A stretch of 64,000 bases of DNA from a virus: positions 1-64,000 of IMG/VR virus record IMGVR_UViG_3300044739_000018. The stretch is one strand, 5' to 3'. How positions within the stretch are numbered: position 1 is the stretch's first letter; each line of letters opens with the position of its first letter. The notes under the pieces are model-generated. The model saw only the letters and a list, made by a program, of their open reading frames with translations. It did not search any database and was not told the DNA's origin. The translations under genes were made by a program, and so were the position numbers. Positions 1 through 9,728 of the stretch are shown here, in pieces.

Positions 1-2
1 TG

Positions 3-140
3 CTCAAGACCCTGTACGTCCCTGATGCCCGCTTCCAGGTTCCGGCCATCCAGGGCACCGTGCAGCAGAAGCTCACCACGCAGTTCAACTTCACCTCGGA
101 CGGTGGAGTGCTTGAGGTTTACCAGGGCGCTCGTCCGTAA
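3..140 (+). CDS. Probable major tail tube protein, C-terminal fragment
   Basis: Open from the window edge to a TAA stop; about 45 residues are visible. The end of the chain (FNFTSDGGVLEVYQGARP) looks like the last beta strand of a phage tail tube protein. The position directly upstream of the tail chaperone and tape-measure genes is where the major tail protein normally lies. A strong hairpin follows, as expected after a highly expressed structural gene. The identification rests mostly on gene order; the fragment is too short for a firm family call. Confidence 0.6.
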   Translation, partial: LKTLYVPDARFQVPAIQGTVQQKLTTQFNFTSDGGVLEVYQGARP

Positions 141-168
141 CGAGCGTTAGGCAGTTCAAGGAATGGAC

Positions 169-194
169 GTGGGGGTCGGGAAACCGGCCCCCAC
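169..194 (+). terminator. Hairpin after the tail tube gene
   Basis: Arms GTGGGGGTCGG and CCGGCCCCCAC around an AAA-containing loop give a nearly perfect 11-bp stem (one G-U type mismatch). No U-tract follows, so it may be an attenuator or RNA-stabilising stem that lowers transcription into the chaperone genes. It sits 20 bases before the start of the next gene. Confidence 0.6.
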
Positions 195-213
195 ATAGAA
201 GGAATGGAGCAAT

Positions 214-1044
214 ATGCCGAAGACCCGCCGCCTTGGCGACCTCTATGTCGTGGGCCAGGAGTTGACTCTGGACGACGGCGAAGGTGCCGTGACCGTCTGG
301 ATCAACAAGCTCAATCCTGTGGATCAGGAGGCAGCGTTGCGCAATGCCAACGCTGCCCGCGCCAGGGTGCTGGCTGGCAAGAGGGACCCTGACAATCAAG
401 AGCGACTTTCGCTGGAATCTGAGCTTCTCGATCAGTCCAAGGACGAGCTTGTTGACTTCCTGGCCGCAGATGCTCTGAACAACAAGCAGGAGGCCCTAGA
501 AGCCGAGCTAGCGGCCGAACAGGAGTGGGACGACAAGAACTACCTCCAGGGCCTTCTGGACGCCTGGGAGGGGGGTATGGAGGACCGCTACAACCGCGAC
601 CCCGAGGACGCAGAGGCAAAGCACGTCTTCGAGGAAATGGATCGGTGGCACAAGGTCGTCCAAGAGCGTCTGGACGGCGAGAAGGAGCGGCTCCAGGCTG
701 ACATTGGTCAGCGCACCGAGGACATCCTCCGACAGCAGGTTTTGGAGCGGCTTCTGACGGTCCAGGCCGACCTCGCATGGCTCAGCGAGTACCACCTATC
801 CGAGATTCTTTTCGCTGTCCGCGAGCCAGACCACCACAAGAAGAAGTACTTCAATGGCAGGGCGGACGTTGAGGAGCTTCCTCAGGAAGTCATGATGGCT
901 CTCTACGAGGGCTACCGCAACCTCTCCATTGACCCGACAGAGGGAAAAGACTCGCCGGGGACCCCGGCTTCCTCGCCCTCGTCAGAGCCATCAACCGAGG
1001 AGGAAACCTCTCAGCCATCTGGCCCGCAGGATGCACTTCTATAG
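214..1044 (+). CDS. Tail assembly chaperone, short form (gpG-like)
   Basis: 276 residues, acidic and helical. It lies between the tail tube gene and the tape measure, where siphophages keep their two overlapping tail assembly chaperones. The start ATG follows an AAGGAATGGAG ribosome site. The last third (SPGTPASSPSSEPSTEEETSQPS) is low complexity, typical of the unshifted product. A canonical slippery heptamer lies in the zero frame about 100 bases before the stop, so most ribosomes make this form and a fraction shift into the longer product. The chaperone coats the tape measure during tail assembly. Confidence 0.8.
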   Translation: MPKTRRLGDLYVVGQELTLDDGEGAVTVWINKLNPVDQEAALRNANAARARVLAGKRDPDNQERLSLESELLDQSKDELVDFLAADALNNKQEALEAELAAEQEWDDKNYLQGLLDAWEGGMEDRYNRDPEDAEAKHVFEEMDRWHKVVQERLDGEKERLQADIGQRTEDILRQQVLERLLTVQADLAWLSEYHLSEILFAVREPDHHKKKYFNGRADVEELPQEVMMALYEGYRNLSIDPTEGKDSPGTPASSPSSEPSTEEETSQPSGPQDALL

Positions 1045-1280
1045 AGGACGTTCCCCACGATCTGACCTTCGCCGTTCAACACGCAACCATAGTGATCTCC
1101 TGGCAGGAGAACTTGCTCGAAGGAGAGATGCCACCCGATTGGATGTGGCCTTACCAGGACGAGTTGGAAGTCTGGTTCGAAGAAGTCGATAGGAAGCGCA
1201 AAGAGAAGAACAATCCAGGTGGTGAGGACGCAGAGGGCGACTCGATGATGCAGAACGAATTCTCCAGGGGCAGGCGGTAA
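214..1280 (+). CDS. Tail assembly chaperone, -1 frameshift fusion (gpGT-like)
   Basis: A -1 shift at GGGAAAA (942-948) joins the first 245 codons to a second frame that is open without a stop from 948 to the TAA at 1278-1280, giving about 355 residues. The shifted tail reads like real protein (FLALVRAINRGGNLSAIWPA, then HDLTFAVQHATIVISW) and matches the T-domain style of actinophage chaperones. No good independent start exists for the second frame: its only candidate is a GTG at 1092 without a ribosome site. The stop overlaps the ATG of the tape measure. Confidence 0.75.
942..948 (+). promoter_or_regulatory. Programmed -1 frameshift slippery site
   Basis: G GGA AAA read in the zero frame (codons GGA at 943 and AAA at 946) is the classic X XXY YYZ heptamer. 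Both tRNAs can re-pair after slipping back one base. It is positioned near the end of the first chaperone frame, before the second frame continues to 1280. Confidence 0.8.
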
Positions 1281-4200
1281 TGGCAACCAACGTTGATGCA
1301 AAGTACCGGATCGGCTTTGAGCTTGAGTCCAAGGATTTCATCGCGGGCCTCAAGGCCATTGAAGCCGAGTTCCGGAAGGCTGCCGGAGGCATCGGCCTAG
1401 GACAACTGCCCGGCGCCAAGGGCGCACAGCCCATTAAGTCGCCGCAAGATGTTCGACAGTTTGCCGCCGCGTTCTTGGCAGAGGGAAAGAAGCTTCAAGC
1501 GGGCCTGAAGGGCACGCCAGCGGAGCTAAGGAAGTTCGAGAAGGCCCTGGATGCGGCCTACAAGGCCATCCTGCACGGAGCCTCGCGTTTCCAGGGACGG
1601 ATTACCGCTGCGAAGGGCGCGGCCACCGACAAGGGCGTCCTTTACGACGAGGCCGCGACCATCCTTGCTGCGGGCAAGACGGCCCGAGAGTCAGCCCTGA
1701 ACTTCTTTGCCAAGGCAGGATTCAACAGCATTGGGGAAGCCCCTTCTGGCAAGCGCCCTGGCCTCGGTGGTTACGATCACCCACAGGCTGCCTACCGTGA
1801 GCGACTGGACGAGGAGCGCAACGCCGCCAGGGAGGCGATCAAGGCCAAGAAGTACGAGGCCCTGTCGATCCGCCAGAATGCCAACAAAGAGCGCGAGCTT
1901 TATGCCCTCAAGGCGCAAGAAGTAGCGGCTGAAGCTGACACCCTGCGGGCGCAGCGGCAGATTGCCAAGGAAACGTTCAACCAGTCAGAGTTGGCGAAGC
2001 AGGGCACGCTGTTCCAGCGGTTCCAGGCGCGTCGCCATGCTGCCCGCACCGGAGAGGTTGTCAGCCCGCTCTCGCAGCAGACGGCTGGTGGCCTGGTCGG
2101 CAACGCCCTCATCACCACTGGCAAGTACGCGGCTGCCGGTGCCCTCACGTACGGTCTGGTGAGCAAGATCGGTGCTGCGACCCGGAGCGCCATCGACTTC
2201 CAACGTGAGTTGAAGATCCTGGAGTCGCAGTTCGAGACGGTGGGAGCCACTGGTGAGGAGAGCTTCGGAGACGTTCGTAACTCCATCTTGGAAATCTCGT
2301 CATCGGTCGGTGAGACGGCACAGAAGACGGCCCTTACCTACCGACAGCTTGCTCCGCTCTACGAGGGAGAGAAGGAGAGGCTGGCACAGCAGGGGCTGAC
2401 GCCCAAGCAGGCAACGGACGATGCAACGAAGACGGCGCTCCAGTTCTCCAAGGTTACCGGGCTGCCCATTGAGGAGATTAACGACTCCCTGACCTCTCTG
2501 AAGGTCACCTTCGACAAGATTGACCTGCGGCCCTTCCTAGACCAACTTGTGTTCCTGGAGGCGGAGGAAGCGGTTCTTGCTCGTGAGACGGTGAAGTTCA
2601 CCGCCAACATTGCTCCGGCCGCAAAGGAGCTTGGCTTCACCTTCTACCAGCTTGCCAACGTCGGCACGGTCTTGCAGCAGGTCAGCGGTATGACCGGAGA
2701 CGTGCTGTCCGAGCAGTTCCAGCGAGTCCTGGTCAGCCTGAAGGACAAGAGTGACAAGATCTTCGACATCTACGAGCGGAACCCGCTGCTCAGTGGAAGT
2801 CTGCCGAAGATCACTGCAAAGTATTCTGAGAATGACATTTCTGGCGTCATCGAGCAGATGCTTACTGACGTTGCCCGGCTGCGAAAGGAAGCGCCAGAGG
2901 CGGCGGAAGGCATTGTTCAGAAGTTGAACTTCACCCTCGGTGGTAACCGACAGGGTGGAACCATCGGTGCTCTGTTCAAGGACGCGCAGAAGTCCCTCGA
3001 CGCGTTCAAGGGCAAGGACATCGACCCGCGGGCTGTGGGTGGCCTTCAGACGCGGTACGAGAAGGTGTCAGAGAGCATCGGTCAGCAGCTTGACAAGGTT
3101 CGTGAGTCCTTTGGGAACCTGTTCGCCTTCCTGGCTACAAGCGGGCTTGGAGATGGCCTCGCTTTGATCCTCAGGTTCGCAGCGACACTGCTCAGGTACC
3201 TCCATAACATCCTCAAGTTTGGCGAAGACATCGGCAAGAAGTTTGGCGGCTGGCCGTTCAAGATCGCCAGTGCTGCTGCTGGTCTGTTCGGGATCATCAA
3301 GCTGCTGAAGTACATCCGGACCTTGGTTGCTCAACAGGGTGCCATCAACCTGTTGAGTGCTCTTCCTGGTCTCGGCGGGCTTGGAAAGTTCGGTCGCGCC
3401 GCTGGCCCGGTTGCTGCTATCTCCGGGACGGACGCGGCGGCGGTCTCTGCCCTTGGAGGACGGGCTGTTGGCGGAATGTCAATTGGGGCTAGTGAAGCCG
3501 CTCTTGGTGGCACCGTTGTCGCCATGGGTCGGCTCGAAAAGGCAATGCAGCTAGTACGAAATGCTGGCTACAGGCTCTTGCAGATGTATGGCAATACAGC
3601 CTTCTTCATCAGGAACCTAGTCACTTCAACGAAGGCCCTTCTTGGCAGGACAGTTCTGCCGGTTCTCCAGAGTGTTACCGCGTCCTTTACGGCGGCGGGA
3701 GCAATCGCTGGTGCCGCCGCCGTGGGAGTTACTGCCGCAGGCGCGGGTGCTGTCCTTGGGGTCCGAGACTTTGTTGCCGAGGGCGGACAGATCCCCCTTC
3801 TTGGGCGTCTCGAAGCCTTCCAGCAAGCCAAGGGTGGAGTTCGGGGACAGAGTGACATTTTCCGCACCGAGATCAGGTCTTGGTCTGATGCCCAGTTGGC
3901 ACAGGAGGAGAAGAACCGTTCTGGCTTCTTCACGAGGCTTGAAGAGGGATTCTCCAAGTTCATCTTCGGCCGCAGCTCCAGCAATGACCTGGATCGTGAA
4001 CGGGATCGTCGGGACGCTGCCGCTGCTGCCCCAGGGCTGTCACGAAGGCTTACTCAGGGTGCCGCCGCGTTCGACAAGGACGACATTAGTGACGCCTTGA
4101 AGGTCGAGTCGTACAACTATGGCGACAACTACAACCGCAAGGACTTTGACACCATCAAAGAGATTGTCGCCAAGGTCAAGAAGGGCGACAAGCGGGCCAT

Positions 4201-5875
4201 TCGTATCGCGAAGGAACTGCTCAAGGGAAAGTTCAAGAACGACAAGGAGTTCCAGGAACTCATCGACGCCATGGATGCGTCGGCCGAGGACCAGAAGGCC
4301 ATCGCTGCCGCAGCCGCCGCTGTCTCATACGAGACTATCAAGCGTCGACTCAACGAGGGTCGCCCGGGGACCTCGCTGGAAGACCTCAAGACGGCTGCCC
4401 AGAAGCACTCCAAGGCACTCAAGGACGCCATCCCCAAGGACCCGAACGCTGTCGGGTATGACGAGGCTGTTGAGGCATACGAGCAGGCGGTTGCCGAGGA
4501 AAACAATGCTGTCTTTGAATACCTGAATCGCATGGCGGATCGTGCCGCCCGGCTGGCACGTGCGCGCAATCAGGAGGGCGGCGGTCTGCTGGGGCAGATC
4601 CGCTCGATCCGACAGCGCCTGTCCGATTCATCGTATGGCACGCCAGACCAGCGCGCTGACATGGAGCTACAGATTCTGGAGGCCCAGAAGCAATACGATG
4701 ACGCCCTCCGCGAAGGCGGGTACTCGGAGCGGGCAGCCGAGTTTGAGTCCACCGGCAACACCGTGGCTGCTGCCCAGGAGCGGCAGCGTCAGATCGAGGA
4801 TCAGATCCGGCGCGTCAAGGCGGCGGGGGATGAGAACGGCGAGCTTCCTGGGCTGACTGCCCAGCTAATCCAGGCGAAGGTGACGGTTCGCAACACAAGT
4901 TTGGCTCTGTTCAACGCAGAGATGGACCTCTATGTAGCGATGGCGGGCGGCGACCCGGTGATTTCGGCGCAGGCAGCCATCGACAAGGCTGTTCGTGCCC
5001 AGCGGGACCTTGACCCAAAGTCTGAGGAGTACCTCAACCAACAGGCGATCATTGAAACACAGACACGGACAAAGGCGGCTGCTTCCGCCGCCGAGCGGAA
5101 CGCCGAGCGCGTTCTTGCCTCTGTCCGCTCTGGAGATCCGCTTTCTGCTGCACAGGCCGAGCTGGATGATGCGGACGAGGCTGTTCGTCTTGCGGCTCCT
5201 GGCATCCAGAAGCTTGAAGCGGAGCGGCGTCGTGTTGAGGCCCAGCGGACCATTGCCGAGACCATTGCCGCGATCGGGCAGGCCCAGGCAGACCTCCTGA
5301 TTGCCTACGCGAATGCGGCGGGCGACTCGGTTCTTGCGTCCCAGTTGGCAGCGAAGAAGGCGCAGGATGCCCTCACTGCATACCAGGCCGCGCATCCTGG
5401 ATCAAACGCTGGCAATGATCCGCAGATTTCTACTCTCCAGGCGGCGGTCGTAGATGCAAATGCTGCGGCACGGGATGCAACGCAAGCAGATGCAGAAGCG
5501 AACATCGACTTCCTGCTCCAGATGGACAAGATCAGTGAAGCCACAGCCATCAGCATGTACCAGCAGCTTCTGGACAATGCCGATGTGGTTGGCCTTACGA
5601 AGAAGCAACGCGAAGCACTCCAGTTGAAGATCAAGGGTCTCCGAGATGCCCTTGGTGCAGACATGCACTTCAACCTGCCCGCTGACATCAGACTGCCGAC
5701 GTTGTACGAGGCGCGTCGTCTCAACCAGACCACGTCTGGTGCCTACCAGGACAACCGCAATGTCACGATCAACCTGACGGCCAATAACACTGTCGACGCG
5801 CAGGGCGCTCTCGACGTGATGGTCGACACTCTGAGTGGCCCCTCCCGCTTTGGATCACGACCGAGGACTTACTAA
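1280..5875 (+). CDS. Tape measure protein
   Basis: 1531 residues, by far the longest gene here, placed directly after the frameshifted chaperones. It sets tail length and is ejected with the DNA. The N-terminal 300 residues are charged and helical. Hydrophobic segments occur near residues 670-690 (ASAAAGLFGIIKLL) and 800-840 (Ala/Gly-rich, AGAIAGAAAVGVTAAGAGAV), as is usual for tape measures. The C-terminal 500 residues are long Ala-rich coiled coil. ATG overlaps the preceding TAA (TAATG). No lysozyme or peptidase domain was recognised in it. Confidence 0.93.
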   Translation: MATNVDAKYRIGFELESKDFIAGLKAIEAEFRKAAGGIGLGQLPGAKGAQPIKSPQDVRQFAAAFLAEGKKLQAGLKGTPAELRKFEKALDAAYKAILHGASRFQGRITAAKGAATDKGVLYDEAATILAAGKTARESALNFFAKAGFNSIGEAPSGKRPGLGGYDHPQAAYRERLDEERNAAREAIKAKKYEALSIRQNANKERELYALKAQEVAAEADTLRAQRQIAKETFNQSELAKQGTLFQRFQARRHAARTGEVVSPLSQQTAGGLVGNALITTGKYAAAGALTYGLVSKIGAATRSAIDFQRELKILESQFETVGATGEESFGDVRNSILEISSSVGETAQKTALTYRQLAPLYEGEKERLAQQGLTPKQATDDATKTALQFSKVTGLPIEEINDSLTSLKVTFDKIDLRPFLDQLVFLEAEEAVLARETVKFTANIAPAAKELGFTFYQLANVGTVLQQVSGMTGDVLSEQFQRVLVSLKDKSDKIFDIYERNPLLSGSLPKITAKYSENDISGVIEQMLTDVARLRKEAPEAAEGIVQKLNFTLGGNRQGGTIGALFKDAQKSLDAFKGKDIDPRAVGGLQTRYEKVSESIGQQLDKVRESFGNLFAFLATSGLGDGLALILRFAATLLRYLHNILKFGEDIGKKFGGWPFKIASAAAGLFGIIKLLKYIRTLVAQQGAINLLSALPGLGGLGKFGRAAGPVAAISGTDAAAVSALGGRAVGGMSIGASEAALGGTVVAMGRLEKAMQLVRNAGYRLLQMYGNTAFFIRNLVTSTKALLGRTVLPVLQSVTASFTAAGAIAGAAAVGVTAAGAGAVLGVRDFVAEGGQIPLLGRLEAFQQAKGGVRGQSDIFRTEIRSWSDAQLAQEEKNRSGFFTRLEEGFSKFIFGRSSSNDLDRERDRRDAAAAAPGLSRRLTQGAAAFDKDDISDALKVESYNYGDNYNRKDFDTIKEIVAKVKKGDKRAIRIAKELLKGKFKNDKEFQELIDAMDASAEDQKAIAAAAAAVSYETIKRRLNEGRPGTSLEDLKTAAQKHSKALKDAIPKDPNAVGYDEAVEAYEQAVAEENNAVFEYLNRMADRAARLARARNQEGGGLLGQIRSIRQRLSDSSYGTPDQRADMELQILEAQKQYDDALREGGYSERAAEFESTGNTVAAAQERQRQIEDQIRRVKAAGDENGELPGLTAQLIQAKVTVRNTSLALFNAEMDLYVAMAGGDPVISAQAAIDKAVRAQRDLDPKSEEYLNQQAIIETQTRTKAAASAAERNAERVLASVRSGDPLSAAQAELDDADEAVRLAAPGIQKLEAERRRVEAQRTIAETIAAIGQAQADLLIAYANAAGDSVLASQLAAKKAQDALTAYQAAHPGSNAGNDPQISTLQAAVVDANAAARDATQADAEANIDFLLQMDKISEATAISMYQQLLDNADVVGLTKKQREALQLKIKGLRDALGADMHFNLPADIRLPTLYEARRLNQTTSGAYQDNRNVTINLTANNTVDAQGALDVMVDTLSGPSRFGSRPRTY

Positions 5876-6258
5876 TGGCCGTTGTGCGATGGACCTTCTT
5901 TGACCCTCTGACCCTGGAGGAATACACGTTCGGGATCAACCCGAACACTGGCGGCTCGCGCCAGTTCAGGAAGACGATCAACTACCAGAGCACGGCCGCG
6001 GCAGACGGCAAGACCCTGGTCTTTGAGGGGCGCGACGAAGTGAACAAGATGGAGTTCTCTGGGGCCATCCTGGAGCAAGGTCAGTATGACGCCATGGTCA
6101 CGTGGTTCAGCAAGCGTCACCAGATCCAAGTTACTGACGATTTGGGCCGCCAGTTCTGGATCTACATTACCTCTTTTGCTCCCGTACGACAGCGTGCCAT
6201 TCACTACCCTTGGAAGCACTCCTATACAGTGGAATACGTGGAAGTTGATTGGCCGTGA
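5875..6258 (+). CDS. Probable distal tail / minor tail protein
   Basis: 127 residues, beta-rich (FFDPLTLEEYTFGINPNTGG; LGRQFWIYITSFAPV). It is the first gene after the tape measure and its ATG overlaps the tape-measure stop. Small proteins at this place often form the tail-tip ring (Dit-like) or a tail completion protein. No motif decides between these. Confidence 0.65.
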   Translation: MAVVRWTFFDPLTLEEYTFGINPNTGGSRQFRKTINYQSTAAADGKTLVFEGRDEVNKMEFSGAILEQGQYDAMVTWFSKRHQIQVTDDLGRQFWIYITSFAPVRQRAIHYPWKHSYTVEYVEVDWP

Positions 6259-8435
6259 GAACATCAGCAACTGAGATCTTCGATATCTGGAGTAGAGGAG
6301 GACCCTTCATCGGTGATGCGGGGACCCCACACTCGCGCGTCACGGTGCAGACTGATTTCTACCTGCACCCTTCTACTGCTCCGGCCGACTTGTGGCAAAA
6401 GATGCCCGTTCGTTACTTCCAGTGCGCGTCGAACAGCCAGACGGAGACAGAGGTCCCCAACGTCAAGAACATCTCCATAGACCGCAGCATCGACAGCGAC
6501 TCGGCTACCTGCACCATCTCGATCTACAACCAGAACATGGACCCCAACGACTCAGGTCAAGAGCTAGAACTTGGAAGCCCGGGTTACTTCACGTGGTCTC
6601 GTGGCACGAACCCTGTTGCCAACACCCGTTGGGGACACGAGGCCAACGCATGGCAAAACGTGCTGACCCCCAACGCTTTGTTGCGGACCTACCAGGGCTT
6701 CGGTGGAACGACCAAGACCATCGAAGATGCCCGCGCAGACGGCAACATTGTCCTCACCGGCGTGTGGCTCGTTGACGAGGTGCGCGTCCAAACGAACGGT
6801 GAGATCGAACTGCGGTGCCGGGACATGGCAAAGCTGCTGATCGAGCAGAAGCTGTATCCACCGCTCGTTCCCTCGGCCTCCTATCCGCTCGACTACCGCA
6901 GGATCTACGAGTACTACACGGTTGTCCTCGCCGGAGCTGGCGAGCGCCCGATGACCTTCTCGTTGAGCGGCAACCAGCCCTGGTATGGCGGGCAGGGTTG
7001 CTACGGCCGCGCTCCTCATCAGCACTGCCCAACGCACGTTTTGGACGAGAACAATGAGTCGTACTGGCTTAGTGTCGGCAACGACCGCGACACGTCCCCG
7101 TGGGCTTTCGAGTACATCGAGTTCGACGTGGGCGGCGGGCCTATCGACACGGTGTCCATCTGGGCCAAGGCTGGTGGCTCTGGCGGTTACCAGTGCTTCA
7201 TCTCCATCATGGAGGACGGCGTGTGGCAGGGGCCAGGCATGATCGACTCCAGCGTGTACGCGCCCATGCACATCGGTCGTTACGGCCCGGAGAACGGGGC
7301 GCAGTGGGCGGCATGGGAAGCCAACATTCCCTATGTCATGCAGGCCGGTGTGCCGTATGACAGCTCCACCGATATCACGCTGCCGCGGATCTACAACGCG
7401 CAGAAGATCCGACTTGGATTCACCAATCTGTGGGCCTCCGGCGTGGGCAACTACCAGTTTCGTGCGGCTATCCGCCGAGTTCGCGTACGTCTTCAGAAGG
7501 ACGTCACGGAGCAGCGGAAGCGGTTCATCAAGAACTTCGATGACTTCGCGGACATCGTGAAGGAACTCCTTCTTTGGTCCGGGTGGTGGCTGTGCGAGAC
7601 CACTGACGCTGGCCTCCCATGTAAGACGGGTGGTAACGCGTACCCACAGGTATTCGGCAACATTGAATGCACCGGAGTGCCTGGCAACGATCTTGAGGTG
7701 GAGGGGGCACAGTTTGAATACGTGCTGCCCAAGGAGATGGTGGACAAGGTGCCCGTCATCGACGCGATCAACGCGCTCAAGGAGATCGTGGGCTACCTGT
7801 TCTATGTGGACGAGGATGGTGCTGCCCGCTTCCAGTCGCCCAACTGGTGGCAGTCGGGCAACTTCGACGAGTTCGGTCAGCACACCAACTTCATCCCGGA
7901 TATCGACGAGCGCGTACAACTTACGGACTACGCCCTGAGCTACTCCGACCAGGCCCAGCAATCTGAAATCATCGTTAGCTCGTATGAGCCGACACTGAAC
8001 CTTTCGGACACCATCACGCACCGGATCGTGCCTCCGAATGCCCAACTCCTGAAGGGCATGGTGAAGGTGTGGCCCTGGATCAACGGGCACTTCGGCGGAG
8101 CCGCCACGAACGGCGAAGCCGGTGCCAGCGCGGAGCAAGCCAAGCAGGAAATTCGCATCCTGGCTGAGCTGGTGACCCTGCATATGTGGTTCCGGCAGCG
8201 GGTTGGCATGGTCCAGTGTGTAGCCAACCCGGCAATTCAAATTGATGACCAGGTGCGGATCTACGAGCGCCAGTCTGGTGAAACGTACATTCACTATGTC
8301 CGAGGGATCAACACGAACCATGATCTTGATGCGGGCACCTACACGATGAACCTTACGACCCACTGGATGGGCACCGCCGACCACTGGGCCATCACTCGCG
8401 ACAACATGACCGGCCTTTTCTCAAACGTGAGTTGA
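6255..8435 (+). CDS. Minor tail protein (baseplate/tail hub candidate)
   Basis: 726 residues from the GTG at 6255, whose GTGA overlaps the previous stop; an in-frame TTG lies two codons upstream. The second gene after the tape measure is usually the tail hub. The central part resembles a carbohydrate- or surface-binding beta sandwich (WAFEYIEFDVGGGPIDTV). The later part (KRFIKNFDDFADIVKELLLW, then FYVDEDGAARFQSPNWW) is the kind of domain seen in actinophage hub proteins. A 606-residue antisense frame exists but is a codon-bias shadow. Confidence 0.75.
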   Translation: MRTSATEIFDIWSRGGPFIGDAGTPHSRVTVQTDFYLHPSTAPADLWQKMPVRYFQCASNSQTETEVPNVKNISIDRSIDSDSATCTISIYNQNMDPNDSGQELELGSPGYFTWSRGTNPVANTRWGHEANAWQNVLTPNALLRTYQGFGGTTKTIEDARADGNIVLTGVWLVDEVRVQTNGEIELRCRDMAKLLIEQKLYPPLVPSASYPLDYRRIYEYYTVVLAGAGERPMTFSLSGNQPWYGGQGCYGRAPHQHCPTHVLDENNESYWLSVGNDRDTSPWAFEYIEFDVGGGPIDTVSIWAKAGGSGGYQCFISIMEDGVWQGPGMIDSSVYAPMHIGRYGPENGAQWAAWEANIPYVMQAGVPYDSSTDITLPRIYNAQKIRLGFTNLWASGVGNYQFRAAIRRVRVRLQKDVTEQRKRFIKNFDDFADIVKELLLWSGWWLCETTDAGLPCKTGGNAYPQVFGNIECTGVPGNDLEVEGAQFEYVLPKEMVDKVPVIDAINALKEIVGYLFYVDEDGAARFQSPNWWQSGNFDEFGQHTNFIPDIDERVQLTDYALSYSDQAQQSEIIVSSYEPTLNLSDTITHRIVPPNAQLLKGMVKVWPWINGHFGGAATNGEAGASAEQAKQEIRILAELVTLHMWFRQRVGMVQCVANPAIQIDDQVRIYERQSGETYIHYVRGINTNHDLDAGTYTMNLTTHWMGTADHWAITRDNMTGLFSNVS

Positions 8436-8436
8436 T

Positions 8437-9270
8437 ATGTCAGACCAGTTCCCGATCTCTGCCTACCTACAGCAGTGGCTGGAGCGCGCCGGTTCGCGGG
8501 CCTACCCCCGGTTGCTTACTGCCATCAACGACGCAACGCCCATGGCTGTGCAACACGCAGAGATGACGTATCTCCGGTACTCGCATCGGGTGGGCACGCT
8601 GCTGCCCATCGGGTACTGGCGGCTGGCTGAGTCCGGGTCCTCGACAGCAGCCGACTCGTCCTCCTTTGGCAGAAACGGCACGTACAACGGGGGCTACACC
8701 CAGCAAGTTCCGAGTCTGGTCTTCTACGCCTGGTCTGAGGACGACAATAAGGCAACCACGTTCAACGGCACGTCTGGCTACGTCAGTGTTCCGCATGCCG
8801 CTGGCTTGAGCATCACGACGGCGGTCTCCGTCGAAGCATGGTTCCAGCGTACGAAGTCGGGAGCGGTCCAGCCCATCGTTGGCAAGGGCCTGTCCACCAC
8901 ACATGCGAATGAGAACTACTCCATGTGGATCAACGCCAGCAATGAGCTTGAGGTGTACTTCGGCAACGGAAGCGCCTCGGTGACGAACAGCACAAAGCCG
9001 TCCATCGACACGGGCATCCACCACGCGGTTGGGACCTATGACGGAGCCACTCTGAACTTGTGGCTGGACAATGGCCTGGCGTCTCAGGACTCTGTGGCCT
9101 TGCTCATGGCGGGCAACAGCAATCCGCTGCGCATCGCCGGTGATGGCACCAACTTCTTTGGTGGCACCGTTGATGAGGTCGCTATCTACAACACGGATAT
9201 CTCAACGGAAGTTGACCGGCATTACAAGGCCGGTGTCGGCGTCCCTGTCCCGATCGCGTACGCACGATGA
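8437..9270 (+). CDS. Minor tail protein with LamG-like jelly roll
   Basis: 277 residues. From about residue 60 it shows the concanavalin/LamG pattern: YWRLAESG, ATTFNGTSGYVSVPHA, SVEAWFQRTKSG, IVGKGLS, HHAVGTYDGATLNLWLDNG, IAGDGTNFFGGTVDEVAIY. Such domains bind sugars or cell-surface polymers, so this is a host-recognition candidate at the tail tip. It is paralogous in fold to the gene at 13254-14045. Confidence 0.8.
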   Translation: MSDQFPISAYLQQWLERAGSRAYPRLLTAINDATPMAVQHAEMTYLRYSHRVGTLLPIGYWRLAESGSSTAADSSSFGRNGTYNGGYTQQVPSLVFYAWSEDDNKATTFNGTSGYVSVPHAAGLSITTAVSVEAWFQRTKSGAVQPIVGKGLSTTHANENYSMWINASNELEVYFGNGSASVTNSTKPSIDTGIHHAVGTYDGATLNLWLDNGLASQDSVALLMAGNSNPLRIAGDGTNFFGGTVDEVAIYNTDISTEVDRHYKAGVGVPVPIAYAR

Positions 9271-9728
9271 CCGACTACCGCCGCGCCATCATCCACCAGA
9301 GCACCCAGCGGCCCGCTCCACGGGCAGCGTTCTCACCCTTTGAGAACCGTCGCGCCGAGGTTGATCGCCAAGATGCCATGGGCATCAGCAACCACAGGAT
9401 CTCCGGCTTTTTGACCGTGCTTGGCGCCGGGGAAGTTGCCGTTGACGTGCCATTCCCGCTCTGGTTCGTGGAGAAGCCAGCCTTCAGCTTTGGCGGCGAA
9501 CTTGCTGAAGGCCACTCGGCCGAAGCTCTGAACATGCCGACCGTCTCGTGCGTCGTATTGCGTTGGGCAACTCAGACGCGGGAGATGGCGACCTACTGGA
9601 CCGGAGCCAACCTCGCCGTGGTTACCACCGGCAAGGAAGATCACTCCATGGTCGTGCATTGGCACATGGAGGGCAAGGCGTTTGTGAATCCTGTTGCTGG
9701 CGACGGCGGTACGGATGCGGCGATCTAA
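9267..9728 (+). CDS. Minor tail protein
   Basis: 153 residues; ATG overlaps the previous stop (ATGA). Beta-rich with conserved-looking aromatic stretches (VPFPLWFVEKPAFSFGG; MVVHWHMEGKAF). Sits in the tail-tip cluster between LamG and a large beta protein. No named domain recognised. Confidence 0.6.
   Translation: MTDYRRAIIHQSTQRPAPRAAFSPFENRRAEVDRQDAMGISNHRISGFLTVLGAGEVAVDVPFPLWFVEKPAFSFGGELAEGHSAEALNMPTVSCVVLRWATQTREMATYWTGANLAVVTTGKEDHSMVVHWHMEGKAFVNPVAGDGGTDAAI

Noticed and set aside
1092-1280. Independent 62-residue gene before the tape measure
   Set aside because: No ribosome site; better explained as the end of the -1 frameshift chaperone product.
6564-8384. 606-residue antisense ORF
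   Set aside because: Lies opposite a conserved tail gene, has no ribosome site or neighbours on its strand, and arises from GC-rich codon bias.
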